DNA of 64,000 nucleotides from Streptomyces sp. NBC_01465. GTDB lineage: Bacteria > Actinomycetota > Actinomycetes > Streptomycetales > Streptomycetaceae. Under the pieces are notes generated by a model. It searched no databases. It was not told the origin of the DNA and saw only the letters and a program-made list of their open reading frames with translations. The position numbers and the translations under genes are program-made. This document shows, piece by piece, positions 32,142-41,077 of the stretch. Positions within the stretch are counted from its first letter, which is position 1. Every line of letters begins with the position of its first letter. The stretch spans positions 8,928,001 through 8,992,000 of the forward strand of contig NZ_CP109467.1 in NCBI RefSeq assembly GCF_036227325.1, given 5' to 3'.

Positions 32142-32357
32142 TGGTGCGTAGACGAAGTTCAGCAGGAGGCCGGCTGTTTCACCTGAAGCTCTTCGATCTC
32201 TCGGTCGTCCTCGCTCACGAAGTTACTCATTCACCCATTTTGGACACTTCTGCATGCCATTGCAGTACGCGGTGATTACGCCGACCACATGGCCGCGTCC
32301 GGCGTCGGTACCTTCCGTCGTCCGTCTTGCGCGCGTACCGCACCTTGACGATGAGCT

Positions 32358-32665
32358 TCACGCGCCCTTAGACCCGGTTCGTGGCCAGCCCCAGTACTGG
32401 ATGTTGGCGCCCCGCACCTTGTCTACGTGGCCCTGGATCGGGATGTTGGCGATGGCGCACTTCTTGAGGTTGTACTTCCCGGAGAAGTGGTTCCAGCCCA
32501 GTTCGCCGTTGCCGACGCGGGTGGGGATGTGGCGGCCATCAGAGTCGGTTGTGCTGCACTTGACGCTCTTGTTCAGTACGGACCTGCCTGGGCCGGGGCG
32601 GCGAAGCAGACGAGGAGCATGGTCGCCGCGGCGACAGGGGACACGAGTGCGGAGACCTTCTTCAT
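32358..32665 (-). pseudogene. Secreted small protein gene with a frameshift
   Basis: ATG 32665 encodes a clear signal peptide ('MKKVSALVSPVAAATMLLVC', then FAAPAQAG), then a stop (GPY*) after 30 residues. In the -1 frame the mature part continues directly from the same spot: 'VLNKSVKCSTTDSDGRHIPT' then 'GWNHFSGKYNLKKCAIANI' and ends 'WGWPRTGSKGA' at 32358. A single missing base near 32580 explains the break. The product would have been an ~100-residue exported protein with two cysteines. The rest of 32142-32836 contains nothing else I can support. Confidence 0.65.
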
Positions 32666-32836
32666 GTCATGGAATGTGACATGTGCAGATTTGTGGAGTA
32701 GGCGGCTGAACCGGCATTCCCTCTATCTAGTTGTTTGTCATACCGGGCGCGAGTTGCTGGCGGGACCGGAGAGGACTGAGGGATGCCGGAGTCTGTTGGC
32801 CGAGGAGGCCCGCCCGGCGCTCGGTGCTCTTCGGGT

Positions 32837-33976
32837 TCACCCGGTGATTCTGCGTACGGCGAGCACCGACTCCAGGTCGATCTTGACCACGTCCACCGAC
32901 CGCCCCGGCCGGGGCGCCTGCACGAGCAGTCCATTTCCGATCGCCATGGCCACGTGCTCGGGCCGTGACGCGGCGCCCACGGTGAAGATCAGGTCGCCCG
33001 GGCGGATCGCGGAGACAGCGACGGGGCGTCCCACCTTCACCTGGTCGTAGGTGACGCGGGGGAGCTCGATGCCGGCGACACCGTACGCGCGCTGCATCAG
33101 CGAGGAGCAGTCGCACCGGTCGCGGGGCTCGCTGCCGTGCGGGTTGGTGCAGGTGCCGCCCCATTGGTAGGGGGTGCCGAGTTGGTCGAGAGCCCACCGG
33201 ATCGCGGTGCGCACCGCCACGGGAGCGGCGGGGATCTGGTAGCCGGCCGGAAGTTGACCAGACGTCCCCGGATCGATGCTGACCTCATGCCCGCAACGCC
33301 GCGTTGCGGAGCTCGTCGTGTACGTACTGGCGATGGGGGAGCCGAGGGTGGGGGCGATGGCCTGTTGCAGCGCGGTGGCGAGCGCTTCGTGGCGGGCGTA
33401 CGCGCCGGGGAATGCGGACTTCTGGACCTTCTGGGCGGCGTCGGTGAGTCGCAACTGCTCCCAATGCTTCACGGACTTCAGCGCCCGGTAGAACTTCGTC
33501 GCCGCGTACACGGGGTCGAGGATCTGCGCCCGGGTGCCCCAGCCCTGCGAGGGCCGCTGCTGGAACAGGCCGAGGCTGTCGCGATCCCCACCCGACAGGT
33601 TGCGCAGCCCCGATTCCTGCAGGGCGGTGGCGAGCGCGATCACCTGCCCGCGGGCGGAGACCTTCAGCTGGACTCCGGTCGCGACGATCACCCTCGCGTT
33701 GGGGATCTGCTCGGCAGGAGCGGAGAGCCCGGAGACCGTGACCGTGCTGGTACTCCCGGCGAGGACGGCGCGCACTTGTGCAGCGACCTGCGCGGCATCA
33801 ACTTCCTCACCGCCGGCGCCGCCGGTGGTGGTGCACTGGGATCGGTTGCGGGCGGCGGCCTGGGCCTGGTCGTTGCCGACGCCAGCCACGTTCGCGGCGA
33901 TCGCGGTCAGCAGGACCAGAGCAAGGGTGACGACTGCAGAGCCTGCCACCGCCCAGGCCTTGACCGTCTTGGTCAT
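32837..33976 (-). CDS. NlpC/P60 cell-wall hydrolase with transglycosylase-like domain (T4SS-associated)
   Basis: A 379-residue protein, N-terminal membrane helix at residues 9-31. Residues ~105-205 resemble a lytic-transglycosylase-like module ('ATALQESGLRNLSGGDRDSL', 'GLFQQRPSQGWGT'). The C-terminal ~130 residues are NlpC/P60 with catalytic Cys290 ('RCDCSSLMQRAYG') and His341 ('PEHVAMAIGNG'). In actinobacterial conjugation loci such a VirB1-like enzyme opens peptidoglycan for the transfer channel. Last gene of the minus-strand operon; ATG 33976 overlaps the stop of the membrane-protein gene (ATGA). The long upstream extension of this frame is out-of-frame sequence of that gene. Confidence 0.85.
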   Translation of the reverse strand: MTKTVKAWAVAGSAVVTLALVLLTAIAANVAGVGNDQAQAAARNRSQCTTTGGAGGEEVDAAQVAAQVRAVLAGSTSTVTVSGLSAPAEQIPNARVIVATGVQLKVSARGQVIALATALQESGLRNLSGGDRDSLGLFQQRPSQGWGTRAQILDPVYAATKFYRALKSVKHWEQLRLTDAAQKVQKSAFPGAYARHEALATALQQAIAPTLGSPIASTYTTSSATRRCGHEVSIDPGTSGQLPAGYQIPAAPVAVRTAIRWALDQLGTPYQWGGTCTNPHGSEPRDRCDCSSLMQRAYGVAGIELPRVTYDQVKVGRPVAVSAIRPGDLIFTVGAASRPEHVAMAIGNGLLVQAPRPGRSVDVVKIDLESVLAVRRITG

Positions 33977-36192
33977 GGACGGCCCCCGGCGGGGCGACGG
34001 TTGAGGCGCTGACGCAGCTGCTGCTGTCGCGGGGAAGCCGCGGGCTGCGTCGGCACTGGATGGTTGGGGGTGTGCCGCTGCCCGGCCCGCGCGCCGACCA
34101 CGCCGGGCGCGCGGGCGGGAGGCCCGTTCGACTGCGGAACATTGGGGCCACTGGGCTGCTGCGGCCCCGCCATGATGAGCTGGAGGCCGGGGCCAGCAAC
34201 CATGCCGGGGCCGTGGCCGCCCGGAGTCGGCTGCGGCACGGGCGTCTGCCCCGGATTCGGCAGAGGCCGGGGCCGTTGCGTGGGGCCGCGGCCGGGACCG
34301 GTGGTCCGCCCGCGGGGCCGGTGGCGGCCGCCGTAGCCGAGGCGCGACATCAGCATGGTTGCGCCGACCGAGCTGGGCAGCGCGTACGCGGCGGCCGCGA
34401 CCGGGTTGCCCTGGGCGAGGGAGGTGGCGACCAGCGCGCCGCGGACCATGCCGCGAGCGACAGTCCGCGCGGGGTGAGGTTTCTTGGCGATCGGCGTGGA
34501 GGCGGGCGGGGCGAAGATGCTTCCGTGCGTGCCGCCGATCCGCCCGCTGCTCATCTTGGAGCGGAAGTTGCCCGCGATCCGCTGCGAACTGGTCGTGATC
34601 TTCTTGCGTTTGATGAGGGCACCGATGCACAGGAAGTCGACGGTCAAAAACCGCAGGGTCAGCTCGGTGCCCTGGTTCTGCACGGGGTCGAGGACGGCCT
34701 GGATGAACACGATGAACACGGCGAGCGCGACGACGGACCAGATCATCTCGGTCAGGGAGCGCAGCACGGAGGCGCACCAGTCCCACAGGATGCCGCGCCC
34801 GAAGCCGGGCAGGGTGCCGGCGACGAGGGCGGCCTCGCCGCGGACCGCGTCCCACGCGATGCGTGCCTGGGCGATGAGGAAGCGGCCGGTGAGGGCGACG
34901 ATCAGCACGGTGACGATGAGGGCGGCGAGCAGCAGGAACAGGGCCCCGCCGATCTTGTCGAGGGACGCCTCCTTCGCACTGGCCGCGTCGGGCACGCACT
35001 TGGCTTCGAAGGCATCGTCTGGCGGATTCCCGAAGTGGTCGACGGCCCACTGCACCGACATGTCGATCTGCGTGTCGTACCACGTGGAGACGGTTCCGCT
35101 GGGGGTGATGTAGTCGGCCAGCCCAGTCAGCTTCTTCAGCACCGACATGCGGCCCGACACCTGGCGGTCGTAGCTGAGCTGGGAGAGCTTGGTGTCGGAG
35201 TACAGCTTCGCGCAGTCCCCGTCGAAGACTTGTCCGTACTGCAGGAGCATGGCCGGCTTGACGACGAACGCGTCGGTCAGCGCGTTGGTCAGCGGGCGGG
35301 CCAGAGCGGCCGGGTCGACCTGGGTGGGTGAACTACGGGAGGTGGACGTGTCGTTGGGGTGGGCGTCCAGGATGACGTCGGCGACCTCCAGGGCCAGGCC
35401 GCGGGCCATGGCCAGGGCCCCGTCCTGATCACCCATCAACGTCTGCGGGGTAGAGACCAGCATCGTCGAGGTCAGGGCGGCGATCAGCAGGGACAGTGCG
35501 GCGTCACCCCAGCCGCGGGTCCGGTCACCGAAGAAAATCCGGGCCACACACACCAGGGCGCACACCGAAAGAAACAGCCCCGGCAGGCCCATCTCCAGGA
35601 TCACCCGCGCGTGCAGACTCCCCGTCACGGACAGCACCGGGGTCATCAAGAGCTTCGCCAGACCGAAGGACAGCGCCCAGGTGATGAGCCAGCAGCAGAA
35701 CGCGATCACCCACTTGGTGATCAGGAAGCACAGCTCGGTCAGGAAGTTCTGAACCCCCTTGCTCCAGTCCAGCACGCCCCCGGTATCCGACTTCACGGTG
35801 TACGCGGAAATCGGCATGCCGCCGGAGTCGACGACATTGAACACCGACAGGATCCCGCCCTCCTGGGGCAACCGCTTACGCAGCGCATCGGTGCGCTGCT
35901 GCAACAACGTCTCCTGCGCCGCCTTGGAGAACCGCTCGCCCTGTTCCCGCAGGACTTCCTCGATCTGCGCCATCTCCTCGGCACTCGGCGCACGCTGCGC
36001 CCCTGCCGCCGGGGTGGTCGCCGGCGCGGTGGAAGACGGTGACGGTGTCGGGGTGGGCGCGGCCTGGGCGGGCAGTACGGACAGCCAGGTGAACGCGGTG
36101 GCCACCAGGGCGGCGACGACCAGCGCCCAGCGCAGCCGCGCACCCCCCAAGACCCGCAAGTTCAGCCCGGTTCGGCCGCGCCCGGCCCTCAT
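33973..36192 (-). CDS. Polytopic T4SS membrane protein (VirB6/TrbL-like)
   Basis: About 739 residues. An N-terminal signal/anchor ('LRWALVVAALVATAFTWLSV') is followed by a Pro/Thr-rich stretch, then multiple helices ('WVIAFCCWLITWALSFG', 'LPGLFLSVCALVCVARIFF', 'GALFLLLAALIVTVLIVALT', 'MIWSVVALAVFIVFIQAVL') and a ~200-residue cytoplasmic tail that is Pro/Gly/Arg-rich and ends 'RQQQLRQRLNRRPAGGRP'. Position between the VirB4-like ATPase and the cell-wall hydrolase, with ATGA overlaps at both ends, fits the channel-forming inner-membrane component of a Gram-positive conjugation system. Confidence 0.78.
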   Translation of the reverse strand: MRAGRGRTGLNLRVLGGARLRWALVVAALVATAFTWLSVLPAQAAPTPTPSPSSTAPATTPAAGAQRAPSAEEMAQIEEVLREQGERFSKAAQETLLQQRTDALRKRLPQEGGILSVFNVVDSGGMPISAYTVKSDTGGVLDWSKGVQNFLTELCFLITKWVIAFCCWLITWALSFGLAKLLMTPVLSVTGSLHARVILEMGLPGLFLSVCALVCVARIFFGDRTRGWGDAALSLLIAALTSTMLVSTPQTLMGDQDGALAMARGLALEVADVILDAHPNDTSTSRSSPTQVDPAALARPLTNALTDAFVVKPAMLLQYGQVFDGDCAKLYSDTKLSQLSYDRQVSGRMSVLKKLTGLADYITPSGTVSTWYDTQIDMSVQWAVDHFGNPPDDAFEAKCVPDAASAKEASLDKIGGALFLLLAALIVTVLIVALTGRFLIAQARIAWDAVRGEAALVAGTLPGFGRGILWDWCASVLRSLTEMIWSVVALAVFIVFIQAVLDPVQNQGTELTLRFLTVDFLCIGALIKRKKITTSSQRIAGNFRSKMSSGRIGGTHGSIFAPPASTPIAKKPHPARTVARGMVRGALVATSLAQGNPVAAAAYALPSSVGATMLMSRLGYGGRHRPRGRTTGPGRGPTQRPRPLPNPGQTPVPQPTPGGHGPGMVAGPGLQLIMAGPQQPSGPNVPQSNGPPARAPGVVGARAGQRHTPNHPVPTQPAASPRQQQLRQRLNRRPAGGRP

Positions 36193-38726
36193 GCCGCGCT
36201 CCGGTAGTCGCTGGGCGTGGTGTGGATGGCGGGGGTGATCTGTGGGTCGTCGGGGATGACGACCTTCATCAACCCGATCCGCCCCGACAGGTCGCGGTAG
36301 AGGCACTCGCCGGCGCGGGCGGACTTCTCCTGCTCGGAGACGTTGATGGGCGACAGCCCGGTCGTCACCAGCTCGAGGAGGTCCTGGTCGTCGGCGTCCA
36401 CACCGAGGAACTCCAGCCCGCGCATCGCCAGGGTGCGGGTGGTCTGGCGGAACATCAGCCGGTGCGGGATCAGCCCCCGGATGATGACGCCCTTCTCGCT
36501 GTCGGCCGGCCCGATGTCGTCCGGGTCGTGACTGCCGACGTACGCGGCCCCGTTCCTCTTGCGACCGTCCCGCAGGAGTTCCAGCAGCAGGTCCAGGCCC
36601 TCGTCCGAACTCGTCAGCCACCAGCACTCGTCGAAGACCGCGACCGCGAACTCGTCCTTGGAGGCCAGGACCGTTTCCCTCGCGACGGCGGCGATCAGGT
36701 ACATCACCGCCCGCCCCAGCACCTTCTCGAACTCCAGGCGCTCGATGCGGTGCGCGGAGGCCAGCTCCGCCTTCTTCGGCAGCGCCAGCGCGTTCACAGC
36801 GAACACCACCGAAGCGGCGCTCTGGGTGTCGACGACCGGCAGGGTGGGATCGAAGACGACCGCGGTGAGGTCCTTGCGCGCGACGGCCTTGAGCTTGCGG
36901 GCCAGGGTGTGCGAGGCACTGTCGTTGGCGCCGCGGACAGACAGCTCCTCCATGAGCGCCTGCATGGAGGGGTTCGGGCGCTCCAGGACGGCTTCGACGG
37001 CCTCGGAGAGGGCGACGCCCTCCAGGTCCATGGGCCGCACCCCGAGGAACAGGGTCAGGAACGATTCGCAGTAGCGGGAGGCGACCTTGGGGGAGTGGGC
37101 GTACATGCGCAGCGGGTCCAGGGAGACCTCCGCGCTCTGGTCTATGCGGATGATCTGGGTGGTGCCGGGGCAGGCCTGCGCGAAGCGCACCCACTCCTCG
37201 TCCTTGGTGCGGTCGACGATGACCACCCGCCCCCGCGAGGCGGGCCGGCCCGGCTGATGGCCGCGGGCCAGCACGTTGTAGACCGCCGCCTTCTCACCCG
37301 TCGACTTGCCCGCGCCGAGTTCGCCGATGAACGCCATCGACCCCGAGGCGTCCTCGCGTGGCCCCCTTGATGCGTCCAGCAGGACCGGGCGGATCCCACC
37401 GGAGACGACCTGCCACCCGTACAACCCGCCCCGCTCGTCTCCCAGTACCTGACCGGACCAGGGCATCGACATCGCGAAGTCCTTCGCGAGGAGGTACTGG
37501 GCGTAGCCGAGCAGTACCCGCGGCGTGCGGCAGCCCGGCAGCATCCCGTGCCACAGCGCCGACTGCTCGCCCACCGGCCGGTTGAAGGTGTAGCCGGTCG
37601 CCCCGAAGTCCGCCGCGAGGGACTGCGCCCGCTCCTGGGCTTCGTCCGCGCTGGTTCCCCAGACGGCGAGGGTGACCATGGCGCGGAGCTCCACCTCCCG
37701 CTGCGATGTGCTGAGGCGCTCGCCGAGCTCCTGGTTGTCCTGCTTGTTCTCCTCGATCGCCGCCGGGGGCCCTGCCGGGTCGCCTTCGTACTCTGCTGCC
37801 TGCGCCTCCAGGACTCGGGTACGCCGCCGGATCTTCGGTTCGGCCTTCACCCCCGGCGTGATGTGCAGGCGCACCGACCAGTCCACCGGGTAGTCGAGGT
37901 CATCGAGTTGCTGCAGATACGCGGCCCCGGGCAGGGCGAATGCGGCGGGCATCTCCGACAGCGCGAGCAGCGCCTGGAAGGAGGACCCCGCTTCGGTGGT
38001 GACCTGCAGGTAGCGGCGGTTGAACGGATTCGCGGGCAGCGCGGTGCGCCTGGTGTCGGCTCCGCCCTCGGCGAGCAGCGTCTGGCCAACCCCCGCCGCT
38101 GTACGGCCCCGCCGCGACGCCTTGTGTGCGGCGTCGTCGGGGAGCAGCGGCTCGACAACACCACGCCGGGCACTGTGCCCGTAGATCCACAAGATTTCCG
38201 CCTCGCCCGCAGGCCGCATCACCACCCCGCTGGGCCACTGCGCCTGCATCCGGGCCGCCTGCGCGGTGCGCTGCTCCACCTCGCGGGTGCCCACCGCGGC
38301 GGGCAACAGCCCCAACTGCAGCGCCAGTTCGGCCCGAGCCGAGGCCAGCACGCTCAGCAGCCCGTCCTTGAAGGAAAGGTTGGGCAGGGGGATCGCCAGC
38401 CAGTCGGTGCGCCCGGTGAGCTCCATCGTCTCCAGCTGGTCCAAGACCGTGTGGCCGAGCTGCTCGTAGCGCGGGCTGCGGGCCAGGTCGACGTCGGCGA
38501 CCATGGCGCGCACCACGGTGACCGGGTCGACCTGCGGGCACAGGGAGAGCAGCATCGGCTCCCCGGTCAGCGACTTGAACAAGGCCTCCAGCGCTTCCAG
38601 CCGGCGCTTCTTCGCCGCGTGCGGGGCGTGGGAGAAGTTCGCGGCCTCCACCCGCCAGATCGCCCAGCAGGTGCCTAGCGTGGTCCAGATGATGTTGTTG
38701 GCGATGTGCCGTACGGGCAGGCGCAT
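36189..38726 (-). CDS. VirB4-like conjugation ATPase
   Basis: An 845-residue ATPase that powers T4SS assembly or transfer. Walker A 'FIGELGAGKSTGEKAA' lies at residues 466-481 and Walker B 'FAVAVFDECWWLTSS' near 690, followed by 'GAAYVGSHDPDDIG' and 'IPHRLMFRQTTRTLAMRGL', the arrangement of VirB4/TraE-type motors (SCO6880-like in Streptomyces). The N-terminal ~400 residues are the family-specific domain. Start ATG 38726 shares a base with the upstream TGA (TGATG). Sits mid-operon with PrgI-like and VirB6-like genes. Confidence 0.88.
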   Translation of the reverse strand: MRLPVRHIANNIIWTTLGTCWAIWRVEAANFSHAPHAAKKRRLEALEALFKSLTGEPMLLSLCPQVDPVTVVRAMVADVDLARSPRYEQLGHTVLDQLETMELTGRTDWLAIPLPNLSFKDGLLSVLASARAELALQLGLLPAAVGTREVEQRTAQAARMQAQWPSGVVMRPAGEAEILWIYGHSARRGVVEPLLPDDAAHKASRRGRTAAGVGQTLLAEGGADTRRTALPANPFNRRYLQVTTEAGSSFQALLALSEMPAAFALPGAAYLQQLDDLDYPVDWSVRLHITPGVKAEPKIRRRTRVLEAQAAEYEGDPAGPPAAIEENKQDNQELGERLSTSQREVELRAMVTLAVWGTSADEAQERAQSLAADFGATGYTFNRPVGEQSALWHGMLPGCRTPRVLLGYAQYLLAKDFAMSMPWSGQVLGDERGGLYGWQVVSGGIRPVLLDASRGPREDASGSMAFIGELGAGKSTGEKAAVYNVLARGHQPGRPASRGRVVIVDRTKDEEWVRFAQACPGTTQIIRIDQSAEVSLDPLRMYAHSPKVASRYCESFLTLFLGVRPMDLEGVALSEAVEAVLERPNPSMQALMEELSVRGANDSASHTLARKLKAVARKDLTAVVFDPTLPVVDTQSAASVVFAVNALALPKKAELASAHRIERLEFEKVLGRAVMYLIAAVARETVLASKDEFAVAVFDECWWLTSSDEGLDLLLELLRDGRKRNGAAYVGSHDPDDIGPADSEKGVIIRGLIPHRLMFRQTTRTLAMRGLEFLGVDADDQDLLELVTTGLSPINVSEQEKSARAGECLYRDLSGRIGLMKVVIPDDPQITPAIHTTPSDYRSAA

Positions 38727-39358
38727 CAGTCCTCCAGGGAAGTCGATGTCGGCGCCGCAGTACGGCGGGCGAGAAGGGCCTGCACTCCGGAGACCACCGG
38801 ACGGCCGGGCACACCCGGGGCCGGGGCAGGGGGCACGGGGCTCGGAGCGGTCGGGGCGTGAGGAGTACGCAGTGCGGGGCGAGTTGGCGGGTCGGCAACC
38901 GCGGGCGGGGCTGGTGCCGGCTGTCGAACGGGTTCTGCGGGCGTGCCGAGGGTGATGAGGCAGTCCGTGCGCCGCGCGGGGGCGGGCCGCCACGACCGGC
39001 CATCCAGGCGGCCGCGCCGCGGACTGGCAAGCATCAGCCCCACGCTCAGCACCGCGGCCAACGGGTTGCGGCCATCCACGTGCAGGTAGCGCAGCGCGAA
39101 CGCCGCGGCGAACGGCAGCAACAAGACGGCCGCCGCGTCCGCATACCCGTGACCACCCCACACCGGGCGCGTGAGGACCAGCAGGACCGCGGTGGCCACC
39201 ATCGCCCCGAGCTGCGTGAGGGTGTAGGGCCCGAACGGGAGGCGGATGCTGCGCCCCATGCCGCCCGGAATGACGCCCACGACCGTTGGGGCACGGCGCG
39301 CCTTGGTGTAGCAGCGGCCGACGAGATCCTCGATCCCCTCCGGAGCGGCGGCGTTCAC
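38726..39358 (-). CDS. PrgI-like small membrane protein with Pro-rich tail
   Basis: A 210-residue protein: N-terminal ~60 residues soluble ('RSIRLPFGPYTLTQLGAMV' opens the first helix), two membrane helices ('LGAMVATAVLLVLTRPVW' and 'AAVLLLPFAAAFALRYLHV'), then a long Pro/Ala/Arg-rich tail. The double-helix layout directly before a VirB4-like gene is that of the PrgI/TrbD-type partners that dock the ATPase. Overlaps both neighbours. Confidence 0.75.
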   Translation of the reverse strand: MNAAAPEGIEDLVGRCYTKARRAPTVVGVIPGGMGRSIRLPFGPYTLTQLGAMVATAVLLVLTRPVWGGHGYADAAAVLLLPFAAAFALRYLHVDGRNPLAAVLSVGLMLASPRRGRLDGRSWRPAPARRTDCLITLGTPAEPVRQPAPAPPAVADPPTRPALRTPHAPTAPSPVPPAPAPGVPGRPVVSGVQALLARRTAAPTSTSLED

Positions 39359-39642
39359 TGGTCGCCCTGCAGGGTGGTGGGACCGCCGTCGTACTCATTG
39401 ACGGTCGAGGTCGTCTTGTCCTTGAGGGTCCCCATGTCCGAGGACAGCCCCCACACCACCCCCGCCAGGATCACCGCCATGATCGTCGGCCCGGCCGCCT
39501 TGGACTTCCAGCCGGTCACGACGACGAACAGCCCGCACAGCACGGGGATGGCGATGTTGAAGATGAGGCTCTTGGTGTCGGTGCCGAAGTGGGTCAGCGT
39601 GGAGATCCAGCCGGCGGACAGGGTGACGGATGTGGTGTGCAC
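39355..39642 (-). CDS. VirB2/TrbC-like small membrane protein
   Basis: A 95-residue protein with two hydrophobic helices ('IFNIAIPVLCGLFVVVTGW' and 'PTIMAVILAGVVWGLSS') and no signal peptide. Small two-helix proteins of this size between TcpC-like and PrgI-like genes are the pilin-like channel components of actinobacterial conjugation loci. Its stop overlaps the next start (ATGA). Confidence 0.7.
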   Translation of the reverse strand: MHTTSVTLSAGWISTLTHFGTDTKSLIFNIAIPVLCGLFVVVTGWKSKAAGPTIMAVILAGVVWGLSSDMGTLKDKTTSTVNEYDGGPTTLQGDQ

Positions 39643-39669
39643 GATGAACTCCTTGCGGTTGTCGAAAAA

Positions 39670-40770
39670 TCAGGAGGTGGGCGACGGCGAGAGGGGTGCG
39701 GCAGCAGTCCGGGCGCCAGCGGCAGGAGCGGGTGCGGGGGCACCATCCAGGGAGGCGATCTCCCACCGCCCGGCCCTCGACTTGAGGGTCAGCGCGTACG
39801 TCAGGGGGACTCGCACCTGGTCGGAACCGGTGGCGTGCACGCTGACCAGCAGGCGCAACGTGGTGCCGTCGACGGGCACATTCGTCTCCGACTCGGCACC
39901 CCCCGCGCCCTCAACGGCGAGCTGGTCGACGGACAGAGCCGTGTACGGAGCAGGGCGGATCGGCGAGACCTGCACCCCAGGGGCGAGGTAGCGGTCCAGC
40001 TCACCGCTCCCGGTCAGGTAGGCGGTGAGGAACTCGATGACGGCCTGGGTCCGCGCATCGGCGGGCGACGCCGGCTGCATGAGCCCGTAGACCAGATCCG
40101 GTGCGGCGATCCTCGGGGGTGCGGAGACCTCCGCCGGCATCGACAGCGCGACGTACCCCGTCGCCCCGCCCGCTGCCGGGCCCGTCGCCACCGGCACCTG
40201 GAAGTAGCGGAGTTCACCACCCACACGGGCGCTGGCATCGGGTGAGGCCATCGCAGTCGGCGTCGGCGTGGCATCACTCGGCGCCGCCGTGGTGACCTGC
40301 GCGGCCACCGTCACCGACCACACGGCGGCGTCGGTCTGCCGCAGCCTCACCACCGTCAACTGCTCACCGCTGCGCCGGTTCGGGGCCCCCTCGAGGCGGA
40401 GGTCGGCGGCACCGGGGAAGAACGCGGCGAGCGTGTCCTCATCGCCCTCTCCCGCCCGCAGATACGCGGCGACGAACAGGCTCGCGAAGCCCGCCGCCCC
40501 CTGGGACCCGGTCGCCACCGGGGTGCCCTGCGCGGCGGCCGGCCGGGGGCCGGCGGCAACCGACGGGATGGAGAGGCAGGCGGCTGCCCCCAGCATCGGG
40601 CCGACAAGAAGCAGTGCCCAAGCGGCCCACCGAAGCAAGGTGCTGGTGTTGGCGCGTGCTCCCGTCGACCAACCGTCCGAGGGGTCGGGGTGCTGCTCCG
40701 TCAGCTGCTCGGGGCCAGCCTCCACGAAGCCGGCACCCCGAGAGGAACGGCGCAGGAGAGAGCGCTTCAT
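39670..40770 (-). CDS. TcpC-like (VirB8-type) conjugal transfer protein
   Basis: A 366-residue bitopic protein: cytoplasmic N-terminus, one helix at about 46-74 ('LLRWAAWALLLVGPMLGAA'), then two NTF2-like extracytoplasmic domains as in TcpC. 'AGFASLFVAAYLRAGEGDED' and 'TQAVIEFLTAYLTGSGELDR' are the paired opening helices of each domain. TcpC-type proteins form the membrane scaffold of Gram-positive T4SS. ATGA overlap with the small upstream gene; 27 bp before the VirB2-like gene. Confidence 0.82.
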   Translation of the reverse strand: MKRSLLRRSSRGAGFVEAGPEQLTEQHPDPSDGWSTGARANTSTLLRWAAWALLLVGPMLGAAACLSIPSVAAGPRPAAAQGTPVATGSQGAAGFASLFVAAYLRAGEGDEDTLAAFFPGAADLRLEGAPNRRSGEQLTVVRLRQTDAAVWSVTVAAQVTTAAPSDATPTPTAMASPDASARVGGELRYFQVPVATGPAAGGATGYVALSMPAEVSAPPRIAAPDLVYGLMQPASPADARTQAVIEFLTAYLTGSGELDRYLAPGVQVSPIRPAPYTALSVDQLAVEGAGGAESETNVPVDGTTLRLLVSVHATGSDQVRVPLTYALTLKSRAGRWEIASLDGAPAPAPAAGARTAAAPLSPSPTS

Positions 40771-41036
40771 GCCGCACCGCCCGACGGCTGCTCAAGGCGC
40801 CGACCGGTCAACTCTGCAATCCGCTCACGCAACTGCGCCTCGGGGCGCAGCTCCAGCACCCGCAGCGACGCCAGCACCCCGGCGGCCTCGTCCATGAGGA
40901 AGGGGCGCAGCTTGTCGTGCGTCACCGGGTCGAAGGGATGAATCACCAGAGCGGCACCGAGGTTGATCAGCGTCCGCTGGGCGCGGGTGACCCTCTCTGC
41001 GCCGGTGTCGAGTCGGACCGTTACGCGGCGAGGCAT
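40767..41036 (-). CDS. Small basic protein of transfer operon
   Basis: 89 residues; ATG 41036 is chosen because ggag lies 9 bases upstream (an ATG at 41054 would add six residues). Contains 'VRLDTGAERVTRAQRTLINL' and a C-terminal coiled helix 'RVLELRPEAQLRERIAELTG'. Not recognised; its place between the sigma-like gene and tcpC-like gene suggests a small regulator or assembly factor of the conjugation operon. Confidence 0.6.
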   Translation of the reverse strand: MPRRVTVRLDTGAERVTRAQRTLINLGAALVIHPFDPVTHDKLRPFLMDEAAGVLASLRVLELRPEAQLRERIAELTGRRLEQPSGGAA

Positions 41037-41077
41037 CGAATGAACTCCAACCATCAAAAAGGGGTGGGCGAGGGTGG

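Noticed and set aside
32837..35083. 748-residue frame giving the cell-wall hydrolase a long N-terminus
   Set aside because: The upstream part is the VirB6-like gene out of frame; ATG 33976 with membrane helix is the real start.
36189..39398. 1069-residue version of the VirB4-like protein
   Set aside because: The first ~220 residues are out-of-frame PrgI-like gene; ATG 38726 follows the upstream stop.
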